Part shown: piece by piece, positions 1 to 9,697 of the stretch
How positions within the stretch are numbered: the first letter of the stretch is position 1
Layout: each line of letters begins with the position of its first letter
Source of the DNA: Candidatus Liberibacter europaeus
Lineage (GTDB): Bacteria > Pseudomonadota > Alphaproteobacteria > Rhizobiales > Rhizobiaceae
Reading direction: 5' to 3'
Length of the DNA: 64,000 nt
Assembly: GCA_003045065.1 (NCBI GenBank)
Contig: PSQJ01000001.1
Coordinates: 1 to 64,000, forward strand
Program-made: the position numbers and the translations under genes
Notes under the pieces: model-generated
Seen by the model: the letters and a program-made list of their open reading frames with translations, nothing else
Databases searched by the model: none
What the model was told of the DNA's origin: nothing

Positions 1-164
1 AAGATGCAGATAGGAAAAAACTAGCTTATTATACCACAAATCTACTTGCAAAAAACATATAAAAGGTGTGCAAGATCGTTGCAAAAACCGTGTAAAATCA
101 AGGATTCAAGCTTTGATAGAAATTTACTTAAGTGTTTGAATTGAAGTTATAAAACCATATTATA

Positions 165-974
165 TCAAAATACAGTTTCAAATAATAATCCGATAACACC
201 TATCAACACTCTCCATAAAGCAAATGGAGCATAACCTTGCCTTGATATGAAATTTAGCAAAGATCGAACAACAATTAATCCAGTTATAAAAGAGGCAATA
301 CAACCAATAATAATTTCAAAACCTATATTATCCATGATGATATCACGATTTTTATAAAAATCCAATGAACAAGCACCAATAATTGTTGGAATTGCTAAAA
401 AGAAAGAAAAATCTGTGGCTGAACGCTTGTCAGCACCCAAAATCAATGCACCAACAATAGTAGCACCCGAGCGAGATGTACCAGGAATCATCGCAAAACA
501 TTGAAAAAGTCCTATTTTTAATGCAATAGATATAGGATAATTTTGAATATCAAAGTATCTTGATTTCCATTTTACACGATCAACTACCCATAATATGATG
601 CCACCAACAATCAACGTAACATACATAATGATAGTTTCTTTAAATAGTATTGATTTAATAAAATTATGAGACAATAAACCAAAAATCGCCGCAGGAAGAA
701 ATCCAAGGAATAGAGCTATCATAAAACGACGAGCAGCAGGATCATAAGGAATAGATCGCAAAATAATAATAATTCTATTAAAATAGGCGTATATTAAAGC
801 TGATACAGCTCCTAGCTGTACCAAAATAACGAAGCTATCCCCTCCTGGTGATTTAATGCCCAGTATAAGATTCATAAGCAATAAATGTGCTGTCGACGAA
901 ACTGGTATAAATTCTGTTATACCTTCAACGATACCTAAAATTATTGCAAAAATTATAGAATATTCAGACATCAT
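165..974 (-). CDS. uppP: Undecaprenyl-diphosphatase (UppP/BacA)
   Basis: Dephosphorylates undecaprenyl pyrophosphate to recycle the lipid carrier used for peptidoglycan and other envelope polymers; an inner-membrane protein. The two family signatures are visible: EGITEFIPVSSTAH near residues 17-30 and PGTSRSGATI in the middle. Hydrophobic helices run through the whole protein, and 269 aa is the normal length. The start is MM; either methionine (974 or 971) is possible. It is transcribed divergently from the glutathione-transferase-like gene at 1100, so the 125-bp spacer should hold both promoters. The 164 bp downstream, to the window edge, show no gene. Confidence 0.95.
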   Translation of the reverse strand: MMSEYSIIFAIILGIVEGITEFIPVSSTAHLLLMNLILGIKSPGGDSFVILVQLGAVSALIYAYFNRIIIILRSIPYDPAARRFMIALFLGFLPAAIFGLLSHNFIKSILFKETIIMYVTLIVGGIILWVVDRVKWKSRYFDIQNYPISIALKIGLFQCFAMIPGTSRSGATIVGALILGADKRSATDFSFFLAIPTIIGACSLDFYKNRDIIMDNIGFEIIIGCIASFITGLIVVRSLLNFISRQGYAPFALWRVLIGVIGLLFETVF

Positions 975-1099
975 ATCTCACAATATTTCACTTGATTATT
1001 ACTACTATCTCTTGTATCCGTCATCTCTACATAATACAACAAATTAGTTTTAATTGATGTTGTCCATATCAAAATAAGGGATAAATATTTAAAGGTACA

Positions 1100-1789
1100 A
1101 TGGCCACACTTTATCACAACACAATGTCATCTAGTTCACGTTTTGTACGCTTAATTATTCGAGAGTATGGCTTGGAAGCTGACATGGTAGAAGAGTTTCC
1201 ATGGAAAAAACGACGCGATTTTCTAGAAATGAATCCAGCAGGAACTCTACCAGTTTATGTAGATGACAATAAGCAGGTATTCTGTGGTTTCATTGTAATT
1301 TCTGAATATTTTAATGAAATACGCGACGTCATACAAAAGAATCGTCTTCTGTCTACTGATGCGTTGCAACGAGCTGAAACTAGAAGATTAGTAGAATGGT
1401 TCATGCAAAAAATGGAACAAGATGTTACTAAACCCATCATACATGAACGCGTTTATAAATTACAAATGAATTACGAACAAGGTGGTGGATCCCCTGATTC
1501 AAAAATATTACGTATAGCTCGTAATAACATGCAACAACACATGAAGTACATGACCTGGTTAATCAGGTCACGTGCATGGCTTGCTGGCAATAATATAAGT
1601 TATGCTGATCTTGCCGCTGCTGCAACTATTTCAATACTTGATTATCTAGGAGAAATACCATGGGAAAATGTACTTGCCGTTAAAGAATGGTATCAACGTA
1701 TTAAGTCCCGCCCTTCATTTCGACCCTTGCTTTCAGATCGTATAAGAGGATTACTACCAGTAGATCATTATACTAATCTTGATTTTTAA
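1100..1789 (+). CDS. Glutathione S-transferase family protein
   Basis: A 229-aa cytosolic protein with a GST-type thioredoxin-fold N-terminus (TLYHNTMSSSSRFVRL, then a NPAGTLPVYVDD motif with the cis-proline that contacts glutathione) and an all-helical C-terminal domain (about residues 90-215) with AWLAGNNISYADLAAAATI, the usual GST N-capping region. The likely role is glutathione conjugation or a related detoxification reaction; the substrate cannot be told from sequence. An AAAGG Shine-Dalgarno-like stretch lies just before the ATG. It stands alone, divergent from uppP, with the epimerase-like gene about 90 bp downstream on the same strand. Confidence 0.85.
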   Translation: MATLYHNTMSSSSRFVRLIIREYGLEADMVEEFPWKKRRDFLEMNPAGTLPVYVDDNKQVFCGFIVISEYFNEIRDVIQKNRLLSTDALQRAETRRLVEWFMQKMEQDVTKPIIHERVYKLQMNYEQGGGSPDSKILRIARNNMQQHMKYMTWLIRSRAWLAGNNISYADLAAAATISILDYLGEIPWENVLAVKEWYQRIKSRPSFRPLLSDRIRGLLPVDHYTNLDF

Positions 1790-1882
1790 TTGTAATGTAC
1801 TGCACCTAATATAAAAATAAAATTTTGATTTTAATTAATAATTCCTTTTAAAGCTCTCATAAAATAATAGGAGTTTATAAGC

Positions 1883-2752
1883 ATGTTCCTCATGATATTA
1901 GGTGCTGGATATACTGGCAAATTCATCGCAAGTGCAACAATAAATATGGGCATACATACATCAGGTACTTCACGATCAATAGATAACTTACAATCATTGT
2001 ATGACATAGGAATATCACCATTTTTATTTGCAAATAAAACAATAGACAAAAAATTACAAAAACAACTAAGTTCCACCACACACATAGTTCAATGTATTAA
2101 GCCCGATTTTGAAGGAGATCCATTCATCAATGCTACGAATGAAGACTTTTATAAATTCATGCCCAATCTCAAATGGATTGGATATATGTCTGCGACTAGC
2201 GTCTATGGAAATCGAAATGGACAATGGGTTAACGAAAACACACCAATACATCCAATATCTTGCTCTGCGGTTAGACGTTTTGAAACAGAAAAAAAATGGC
2301 TTTCAATAGCAAAAAAATTAAACATAAAAGTAGCAATCTTGCGATTATCTGGAATCTATGGGCCGAAGCGTAATGCCTTCATCAGTATACAAAAAAAACA
2401 CACAATGCAGTTGATAAAAGAAGGTCAAGTATTTAATAGAATACGAGTAGAAGACATTGCTAACTGTATAGTTTTTCTGATTAACAATAATCTTGGAGGT
2501 GTTTTTAATATCAGTGATGACGAACCATCTCCTCCTCAAGATATAATAATAAAAGCTGCTTCCCTCATGAACGTAGATCCCCCATTAGAACAAGATTTTG
2601 AGACAGCTAATATATCCAGTATCACAAGATCTTTCTATTCAGAAAATAAAAAAATTTCAAATAAAAAGATTAAACATCTTGGTTTTCAACTACTATATCC
2701 TAATTATCGTATTTCATTACAACAACTATGGGAAAATAATCACTATATGTAA
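1883..2752 (+). CDS. NAD-dependent epimerase/dehydratase family (SDR, YeeZ-like)
   Basis: A 289-aa Rossmann-fold protein. The N-terminal nucleotide-binding loop is LGAGYTGKFIA (about residues 6-16). A GYMSATSVYGNRNGQWVNE stretch (about 97-115) is typical of extended short-chain dehydrogenases, followed by RLSGIYGP. The usual catalytic YxxxK is not obvious, which is common in the YeeZ subgroup. It probably binds NAD(P)(H), with an unknown substrate. It follows the GST-like gene on the same strand with a 93-bp gap and is convergent with the ABC transporter genes, which end at 3019. The 266-bp convergent spacer has no recognisable gene. Confidence 0.75.
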   Translation: MFLMILGAGYTGKFIASATINMGIHTSGTSRSIDNLQSLYDIGISPFLFANKTIDKKLQKQLSSTTHIVQCIKPDFEGDPFINATNEDFYKFMPNLKWIGYMSATSVYGNRNGQWVNENTPIHPISCSAVRRFETEKKWLSIAKKLNIKVAILRLSGIYGPKRNAFISIQKKHTMQLIKEGQVFNRIRVEDIANCIVFLINNNLGGVFNISDDEPSPPQDIIIKAASLMNVDPPLEQDFETANISSITRSFYSENKKISNKKIKHLGFQLLYPNYRISLQQLWENNHYM

Positions 2753-3018
2753 AAAAGAAAAAATACTTCTATATTCATCATAGTCATTCAACAAGAGTCT
2801 TTATTTTTACCAATTAACACACTAGTTATTATTCATTATAAAAGATACGCAGTTTTATAATGATTTGCTAACTTATATAAATAAACCGGCTATCTTAAAT
2901 TTTCGAACAGAATAAATTAACATTAGAACAAGGCATAAAAATGCCAAAATTTACTAATCAAAGATATTGTATATATAACATATGTTATTTCCATCAACCG
3001 CACAAAATATAACAAATA

Positions 3019-4335
3019 TCACTGTGGATTATCAAAACTAAAAAGCTCAGTCTGATCATCATACGAAAATAATTCTGCATATCTTCCCCAAGATATAACT
3101 GTATCAATCGTTTCTTGAGCATATTCTTCAGACATATAGTCTTCAAGTTCATTACGAAATCGTGCAACAGGCGCTCTATGTGATCCACGTTCATCAAGAA
3201 CTCGTAAAATAAGACCTACCAAAGGGACGTATTTCAAAAGATGTTTTGCAAACAGTTTTTTGCGAGAATCTATGTCAAGATTTGCAAATTTTTTCCCTGA
3301 TTTTGTCAATGTAATATCGCCTTCACTTAAATGAACTAACTTCAGTAATTGAAGCGATTCTCCGATATGAAAAAGCTCATCTGCCTCCAATTGCAAACTA
3401 CTCGCCAATTCTGGAAGATCGGCTTTACCATCATACGGAGGAGATATAACAGCCTCTATAAGACCAGATAGTAAATTAGTTGAAACATGTCTAAGAAACA
3501 TCCCTACCCCTGCATCTGTAGTATTTCCCAGAGCATCAAGCTTTGTTTCTTCTTGTTTAGTCATGAGAGAATATATCTTATCAACAATCTGCCGGAATGC
3601 GGGAGAAAGACGATTCCGTGGATGGGGAATAGAAACACGAATTTCTTCTGCTATACGACCTGGATTCGATGCAAATACCAAAACACGATCACACATCAAA
3701 ACAGCTTCTTCAATATTATGAGTAACCATCAACATAGATTTAATAGGCAATCGCCCTTCACTCCATAAATCAATAATATCAGTACGAAGAGTTTCAGCAG
3801 TAAGAACATCTAGGGCAGAAAACGGTTCATCCATCAAAAGCAGGCTGGGATATACTACAAGAGCACGAGCAAAACCAACTCGCTGAAGCATACCTCCTGA
3901 AATTTCAGTAGTATAGGCAGATTCAAAACCATCTAAACCAATAAGATCTATCGCAGATAAAGCTCTTTTACGACACTCCTCCTTATCTATTCCTCTTGCA
4001 GCCAAACCTAATTCAACATTTTCCAATACAGTTAACCATGGAAATAATGCAAATGACTGAAATACAACACTAATATCTTTCATAGGACCTTTGACAGGAT
4101 GACCTTGAAATGTAACTTGTCCTGAATTTGGAGCAACCAAACCCGCAATTATCCGCAATAAAGTTGATTTACCAGAACCAGATCGACCTAATAATCCAAC
4201 AATTTCACCTGAATTAATATTAACATTAACATTGTCTAAGACCAGTAAATTGCCAGACATTCTCTTACGAACAAAACTTTGGCAAATATTTTTGATCTCT
4301 AAAAGACAATTATTATCGGCAACAATATTTACCAT
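3019..4335 (-). CDS. ABC transporter ATP-binding protein, nitrate/sulfonate/bicarbonate (NitT/TauT) type
   Basis: ATPase subunit of an importer. Visible motifs: Walker A GRSGSGKS, signature SGGMLQ, Walker B LLLMDEPFSALD, and a switch histidine (MVTHN). After the roughly 250-aa nucleotide-binding domain comes a C-terminal winged-helix-like 'AAA-associated' domain (about residues 290-420), found in the alphaproteobacterial members that work with a fused double permease. I place the start at the ATG ending at 4335 (MVNIVADNN, 438 aa), with GGAG 8 nt upstream. An in-frame TTG at 4359 would overlap that ribosome-binding site. It lies directly downstream of the permease, same strand. No periplasmic binding protein is adjacent, so the substrate is unknown. 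Confidence 0.88.
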   Translation of the reverse strand: MVNIVADNNCLLEIKNICQSFVRKRMSGNLLVLDNVNVNINSGEIVGLLGRSGSGKSTLLRIIAGLVAPNSGQVTFQGHPVKGPMKDISVVFQSFALFPWLTVLENVELGLAARGIDKEECRKRALSAIDLIGLDGFESAYTTEISGGMLQRVGFARALVVYPSLLLMDEPFSALDVLTAETLRTDIIDLWSEGRLPIKSMLMVTHNIEEAVLMCDRVLVFASNPGRIAEEIRVSIPHPRNRLSPAFRQIVDKIYSLMTKQEETKLDALGNTTDAGVGMFLRHVSTNLLSGLIEAVISPPYDGKADLPELASSLQLEADELFHIGESLQLLKLVHLSEGDITLTKSGKKFANLDIDSRKKLFAKHLLKYVPLVGLILRVLDERGSHRAPVARFRNELEDYMSEEYAQETIDTVISWGRYAELFSYDDQTELFSFDNPQ

Positions 4336-4362
4336 GTATAAAGCTCCATAAAACCACAAATA

Positions 4363-6129
4363 TCATCTAACTCGCCAATGACGTTCGCCATACATATATA
4401 GAGGACGCCATAAAAATCTATTTAAAAACAAAACAAAACAACACATCACAAAGACACCAAGAACAACCTCTGGAAAACTACCTTTTTCTGTTGCTTCCGT
4501 AATATAAGCACCCAAACCAATTGCTTTAAGATGTATGTTCCCCCAACTTACTACTTCAGAAATAATGCTAGCATTCCAAGCTCCTCCACATGCTGTGATA
4601 GCTCCTGTAACATAATAAGGAAAAATCCCTGGCAGAATAACAAATTTCCACCAGCGCCAACCAGTCACATGAAAACTTCGGGCCACTTCTCTTAAATCAT
4701 TTGGAAATGCACTTGCTCCAGCAATAACATTAAATAGAATATACCATTGGGTTCCTAGTATCATTAAAGGAGATAGCCATATATTAGGATTAAGATCATA
4801 ATAGACAACAATAGAAACTACGATCGGGAAAAAAATATTAGACGGAAATGCAGCTAAAAACTGTGCGAAAGGCTGTATTTTACTAGCAATATGAGGACGA
4901 AGACCAATCCATATACCTATAGGAACCCAAATAATAGTTGCAATAATAATAAGCACTGCTACTCTTATCATAGTAATACAACCAAGCCAAAATACATTCA
5001 AAATATTTTCATAAGTGAAACTATAAGCAATATATTCAAAAGTGTTCCAAATTATACCTATAGTAAAAATACATATTATTAATAACCAAAGAACATCTAA
5101 TACATATGATACTTTACGGTCATAATAAAAAAGCAATACTTTTTCCAATAAGCGAAACCGATTTCTTTTTCTCCTACGAAATAACTTCTTAATATTATTT
5201 GAAATTGGCAGTAAAATCTGCCAAAAACTATATCCTATAAAACGCAAAAATTTTGTTTTTCGAAATAAATATAAAACCCACGAATCAGAATAATACATCG
5301 TCGTCGTCCGTTCAAAACGAAATTTATCTGACCAAGCAATTATAGGACGAAATAACAGCTGATCATACAGTAAAATTACAAAAAACATCGTCAACAATGC
5401 ATAACCAACAGCCAATAAATTCTGTTCTTTAATTGCCAAAGATACATAAGATCCTATTCCTGGAAGCGGTATCACAGTATCACCAACCATAATCATTTCA
5501 GATGCAACGACAAAAAACCAACTTCCTGACATTGAAATCATCATGTTCCAAACCAAACCTGGCATACTAAAAGGAACTTCTAATTTCCAAAACTTTTGCC
5601 AACCAGACAGATGAAAACTACGAGAAGCCTCTTCCAAATCTTTAGGAACATTACATAGCGATTGATATAAGCTGAAGGTCATATTCCATACTTGACTGGT
5701 AAAAATCGCAAAAATAGCCGCTATTTCAGCTCCTATAACCTTTCCAGGATACAAATTCATGAAGAAGAAAACTGTGAAGGTCAAAAATCCTAGAATAGGA
5801 ATAGACTGTAAAACATCTAAAATAGGAATAAGAATCATCCCTAAACGACGACTCTTGGCAGCAAGAGTTGCATAAATAAACGTAAAAAATAATGAAACGA
5901 CTATCGCTATCAACATACGCAAGGTAGTGCGAAATGCATATTGCGGCAAAAATTCTACGTCAAGTGTGATAGGAGTAATATCAGTAATATTACATGCTAC
6001 TGTTGTCTCATGAAAACCATGAAAAAGCATGATCGTTATTCCCATAGCTAGAATAAACGCTAAAATATCAAAGATATTGGGAGCAACCCCACGAGAAACA
6101 GATGATGGTAAGAAGTTATATAAAAAAAT
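4363..6129 (-). CDS. ABC transporter permease, two fused BPD_transp_1 domains
   Basis: Inner-membrane partner of the ATPase encoded just downstream. Two copies of the binding-protein-dependent permease fold are fused: domain 1 ends around residue 270 and domain 2 follows after a basic linker. Each has an EAA-type coupling loop (EEASRSFHLSGWQKFWKLEVP and REVARSFHVTGWRWWKFVILP). The conventional reading starts at an ATG ending at 6045 (560 aa), but that cuts the first membrane helix in half. The same frame stays open back to a TAG at 6148-6150 and encodes PNIFDILAFILAMGITIMLF, a complete first helix. A GGGAG at 6137-6141 sits 7 nt before an ATT codon (6127-6129), which I use here as the possible start; this choice is uncertain. 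Confidence 0.8.
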   Translation of the reverse strand: MFLYNFLPSSVSRGVAPNIFDILAFILAMGITIMLFHGFHETTVACNITDITPITLDVEFLPQYAFRTTLRMLIAIVVSLFFTFIYATLAAKSRRLGMILIPILDVLQSIPILGFLTFTVFFFMNLYPGKVIGAEIAAIFAIFTSQVWNMTFSLYQSLCNVPKDLEEASRSFHLSGWQKFWKLEVPFSMPGLVWNMMISMSGSWFFVVASEMIMVGDTVIPLPGIGSYVSLAIKEQNLLAVGYALLTMFFVILLYDQLLFRPIIAWSDKFRFERTTTMYYSDSWVLYLFRKTKFLRFIGYSFWQILLPISNNIKKLFRRRKRNRFRLLEKVLLFYYDRKVSYVLDVLWLLIICIFTIGIIWNTFEYIAYSFTYENILNVFWLGCITMIRVAVLIIIATIIWVPIGIWIGLRPHIASKIQPFAQFLAAFPSNIFFPIVVSIVVYYDLNPNIWLSPLMILGTQWYILFNVIAGASAFPNDLREVARSFHVTGWRWWKFVILPGIFPYYVTGAITACGGAWNASIISEVVSWGNIHLKAIGLGAYITEATEKGSFPEVVLGVFVMCCFVLFLNRFLWRPLYMYGERHWRVR

Positions 6130-6349
6130 TGCTGTTCTCCCAAAAATCTAATATTCAAAAAATCTAATATCAATGACAAATGCAATACGCGTTGATCACA
6201 GATGATCTTTATCAAGCAACGAGGGACACACCTAAAGACCAATCGATATTTTGCAAAATGCAAATAATTGGTAGTCAATATAATAAAATGCAACAACAAT
6301 TTATAATAAAAAAATAATTAATACCTATAAAATTGTTTTTTATATCACA

Positions 6350-6384
6350 AATAAAAAAAGAAAAACCGGGCAAAAGCCCGGTTC
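6350..6384 (-). terminator. Rho-independent terminator of the outer-membrane protein gene
   Basis: On the minus strand an 8-bp perfect stem GCCCGGTT/AACCGGGC with a TTTT loop is followed by a T-rich tract (TTTTTCTTTTTTTATTTG). It lies about 25 bp past the stop codon of the barrel-protein gene. It is the most GC-rich hairpin I found in the window's spacers. Confidence 0.93.
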
Positions 6385-6409
6385 AAGATCTTATAATGAA
6401 TAAGAAATT

Positions 6410-7159
6410 TTAAAATTTCATCGCAACACCAACGGAGATATTATGTTGCAACTTATTTTGTTGGTTTTCAACACTAGGATAGTAAGCTACATTATATCCT
6501 ACACGAGCAATTAGGTCGTCAACAAGAGTAATATCAACACCTATTCCGAAAGCACCACCAACATCAAGTCCGGTCTCATTATGCTCTGTCACTTCAGGAA
6601 CAGTACCTTTTTTAGGACTAGTTGCAACATAATAATTGTTTTGCGCAGCAGATAACCCACCAGATACATAACCCAATACAGAATCAACAATCTCAGTTCC
6701 TACGCGTACTTGTACAGTACCTTGAGGCCCATATTGCTTAGCTTTTAAATCGGGCTTATTAGTATCATTTGAAAGAGAATCATCTTTAGGCTTTGTTTCC
6801 GAATCGTTGGAAAAATTAAACAAGTAAGAACCCTCAGCTTCAATTCCATAAACCATAGAACCAACCTGCATGTTATACCCAGCATAAACACCAGGTCCAG
6901 CAGATATCTGACTACCAGTAGTAGCATCCTGTACATGCGGAAGAAAAGAGGACTTGCCTTGAGCTTTTAAACCTATATACATACCATCCGTATAATTGTT
7001 GTAAGGCACATAACGACTTCCAGCATTATGCGAAGCCGTAGAAACAATCCCACGAGAATTATTGGCATATTGACGACGAACAGCATCAGCCGCTTGCGCA
7101 GAGTAAAAAGAGGCGAGAGAAAGACTCGACACTCCAACAGCTAGAAAAAATTTTTGCAT
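6410..7159 (-). CDS. Outer membrane beta-barrel protein (Omp25/Omp31-like porin family)
   Basis: A 249-aa protein with a clear signal peptide (MQKFFLAVGVSSLSLASFYSAQA, cleaved after AQA). Alternating polar/aromatic strands follow, and the protein ends in VGVAMKF, the C-terminal phenylalanine typical of outer-membrane barrels. It resembles the small OmpA-like/Omp25 surface proteins of Rhizobiales, which are major outer-membrane proteins with structural or host-contact roles. A tyrosine- and glycine-rich segment (YAGYNMQVGSMVYGIEAEGSYLFNF) is characteristic. It has GGAG before the ATG and its own strong terminator, which suggests high monocistronic expression. The exact function is not deducible. 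Confidence 0.88.
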   Translation of the reverse strand: MQKFFLAVGVSSLSLASFYSAQAADAVRRQYANNSRGIVSTASHNAGSRYVPYNNYTDGMYIGLKAQGKSSFLPHVQDATTGSQISAGPGVYAGYNMQVGSMVYGIEAEGSYLFNFSNDSETKPKDDSLSNDTNKPDLKAKQYGPQGTVQVRVGTEIVDSVLGYVSGGLSAAQNNYYVATSPKKGTVPEVTEHNETGLDVGGAFGIGVDITLVDDLIARVGYNVAYYPSVENQQNKLQHNISVGVAMKF

Positions 7160-7737
7160 CTTTCATATTCTCCATAAATGTTAAAAAAAGCAAATCTCCA
7201 AAAAGAAGATCTACTAAAAGGTCTTAAAAAAAAGACCACTACAGCCTCCATACTATCCCCCATCGTCAACAAAGCACCAAAGGCTAGCATATATCGGAAA
7301 CCACAATTGATTTTAAGCATCAAACTGGACGATAATAAAGAGGATAAAATGGTTTTTTTCATTTATTTTAACGTCAAAAATAATAGTGGCAAAAAAGCAA
7401 CATATATTTCATCCCGCCAAAAAGCAAACCTCTGCATTAACTATGCTTATAGCTTAATTAATACAACCTTTAGCATACAATGATTTAAAATATTGTAAAG
7501 AACTAAGTAAAATAAAACACACAACAATTGTGTATTTGTTATTATCATTCTATATAAAAGCTAGATTAAGTATCTTTTCCCATGTATAATCTTTATAAAA
7601 CATTGTAAAATATTAATTTAGAGAACTTGTAATTAACGGCATCACAATAATTAAAATTAAACAAATGGTGATGATTGTGAGATATACAATCTATAATTGC
7701 CAAGGTAATTTATTAAAATAGAAATCATTCTCAAGAC
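7160..7737. other. 578-bp divergent spacer between the outer-membrane protein gene and uvrC
   Basis: A long AT-rich spacer that should hold the promoters of both flanking genes. Open frames of 101 codons (7178-7483, plus) and 73 codons (7141-7362, minus) overlap each other. They have lysine/serine-heavy composition and no family signature, so I do not call them genes. Confidence 0.5.
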
Positions 7738-9609
7738 ATGAATACTATAGAAAAATTTATAAAAAAAATGCCAGCATCACCAGGAGTTTATAAGATGTTG
7801 GACGCTAATGGAAAGATTCTGTATATAGGAAAAGCATATAATCTGCAAAAACGTGTTAGAAGTTATACACAACTAAAAAATCATACTCAACGCATTATGT
7901 ATATGATTAGCCAAACAAAAAATGTGGAATTTGTAACAACCCGCACGGAAACAGAAGCCCTTCTTCTAGAAGCGCATATGATCAAAAGTTTAAAGCCTCG
8001 CTTTAATATACTTTTGAGTGACGACAAATATTTTCCATATATCCTAATTACAGATGATCATAAAGTTCCAGCATTATACAAACATAGAGGACCACCAGTT
8101 CGAACAGGAAGTTATTTTGGTCCATTCGCATCCGTTGATGCGGTAGAAAAAACCATAAATTCTCTCCAACGTGTTTTTTTTCTTCGTAATTGTCCCGATA
8201 GCACATTTGGATGCAGAACAAGACCTTGCCTTCTCTTTCAAATAAAAAAATGTTCTGGTCCATGCACGGGCGAAATAAGTGTGGAAAAATATATGGACTT
8301 AGTTAGCGATGCCAAAGATTTTCTGTCTGGACGCAATCAACATCTTATTAAGGAAAAAATCGCTCATGACATGAATCAAGCTACCATTAAAGAAGATTTC
8401 GAATCGGCTATCACTCATCGTGATAGACTAGAAGCACTATCTCATATCCAAAATCACAGTGAATTTAACGATGAGATAATGGATTTCTTTGCTATTTATC
8501 AAGACAAAAATATTGCTTGTATACAAACAATATTCTTTCGCTTTGGACAGCACAGAGGCGCTCGTATTTTCTTTTTAAAAACATATTCTCAATTAAACAA
8601 TGCACAAATTCTTAAATCTTTTCTAATACAATTTTACGATGATAAGCCTTGTCCAAAAAATATTTTGTTGTCAGAAACAGTTGACGAGGCTAAATTATTA
8701 GAAACATCTCTTACTAAAAAATCTGGGCATAGAGTAAAAATAACAATACCTCATCGAGGAGAAAAGAGAAAAATTATTGAACAAGCACTTGTAAATGCTA
8801 ACAAGGCTCATTCACAAAAAATTGCCAACGAAATATTTAATACACAGGTTATAAAAGATTTTGCGGAAAAATTTGCGCTACCTAGAATCCCAAAGCGCAT
8901 TGAAATATATGATAATTCACATATTATGGGCTGTAGTGCAGTGGGATGTATGGTTGTATCTGGCGAAAATGGATTTATGAAAAATCAGTACCGAAAATTT
9001 AATTTCAACTTACATGATATTAACACAAAAGATGATTGTGCTATGATGCGAATGCTATTAACACGTAGATTATCGCAATTAATTAAAAATAAAGCACATG
9101 ACGATTGTGATCAAACAAAAGAAGACATTTCCTTTTCTTCTTGGCCTGATGTAATTATCGTTGATGGAGGAAAGGGTCAGTTATCTGTTGCGCATAGTAT
9201 ACTAAGACAATTAAAAATAGATAATCATATTAAGATTATAAGTATTGCAAAAGGTCCACAGCGAAATGCTGGACGAGAAAAGTTTTTTATAGATAATGGG
9301 AAGGAACTTGTACTATCAATGCGTGATCCTGTGCTGTATTTTATCCAACGACTTCGCGATGAGGCACATCGTTTTGCTATTACTGCTCATCGTACGCGTC
9401 GAAAAAAAATAGCTTATAATCATCCGCTTGATGAGATTGGTGGCATCGGACCTATGAGGAAACGTTCACTTCTCCAGTCATTTGGAACTATTAAAATGAT
9501 ATCCAGAGCATCTCCTGAAGTGCTCACATCAACAGAAGGAATTTCAAAAAAAACAGCTACTAAAATTTATAATCATTTCCATAGCAACACTCAATATAGA
9601 TCTACATGA
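7738..9609 (+). CDS. uvrC: Excinuclease ABC subunit C
   Basis: Makes the dual incisions flanking DNA lesions in nucleotide excision repair, together with UvrA and UvrB. At 623 aa it is full length. Domains in order: GIY-YIG nuclease (SPGVYKMLDANGKILYIGKAYNL, about residues 13-90) for the 3' cut; a cysteine cluster (CPDSTFGCRTRPCLLFQIKKCSGPC); a UVR/UvrB-binding helix around 205-240; an RNase H-like endonuclease domain (EIYDNSHIMG and VIIVDGGKGQL) for the 5' cut; and tandem helix-hairpin-helix motifs at the C-terminus (IGGIGPMRKRSLLQSFG). It is followed 88 bp later by pgsA on the same strand, an arrangement also seen in other Rhizobiales. Confidence 0.97.
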   Translation: MNTIEKFIKKMPASPGVYKMLDANGKILYIGKAYNLQKRVRSYTQLKNHTQRIMYMISQTKNVEFVTTRTETEALLLEAHMIKSLKPRFNILLSDDKYFPYILITDDHKVPALYKHRGPPVRTGSYFGPFASVDAVEKTINSLQRVFFLRNCPDSTFGCRTRPCLLFQIKKCSGPCTGEISVEKYMDLVSDAKDFLSGRNQHLIKEKIAHDMNQATIKEDFESAITHRDRLEALSHIQNHSEFNDEIMDFFAIYQDKNIACIQTIFFRFGQHRGARIFFLKTYSQLNNAQILKSFLIQFYDDKPCPKNILLSETVDEAKLLETSLTKKSGHRVKITIPHRGEKRKIIEQALVNANKAHSQKIANEIFNTQVIKDFAEKFALPRIPKRIEIYDNSHIMGCSAVGCMVVSGENGFMKNQYRKFNFNLHDINTKDDCAMMRMLLTRRLSQLIKNKAHDDCDQTKEDISFSSWPDVIIVDGGKGQLSVAHSILRQLKIDNHIKIISIAKGPQRNAGREKFFIDNGKELVLSMRDPVLYFIQRLRDEAHRFAITAHRTRRKKIAYNHPLDEIGGIGPMRKRSLLQSFGTIKMISRASPEVLTSTEGISKKTATKIYNHFHSNTQYRST

Positions 9610-9697
9610 ATTCAACTGTTATCATGTAATATTCTCGTTAAGTAAAATTCAAAAAATAGATTCTACAACGTAGATCAAATTTCCACAAGAGAAATAA

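Noticed and set aside
7178..7483. 101-codon frame upstream of the outer-membrane protein gene
   Set aside because: It overlaps an opposing open frame, has low-complexity lysine-rich composition and shows no family signature; more likely part of the divergent promoter region.
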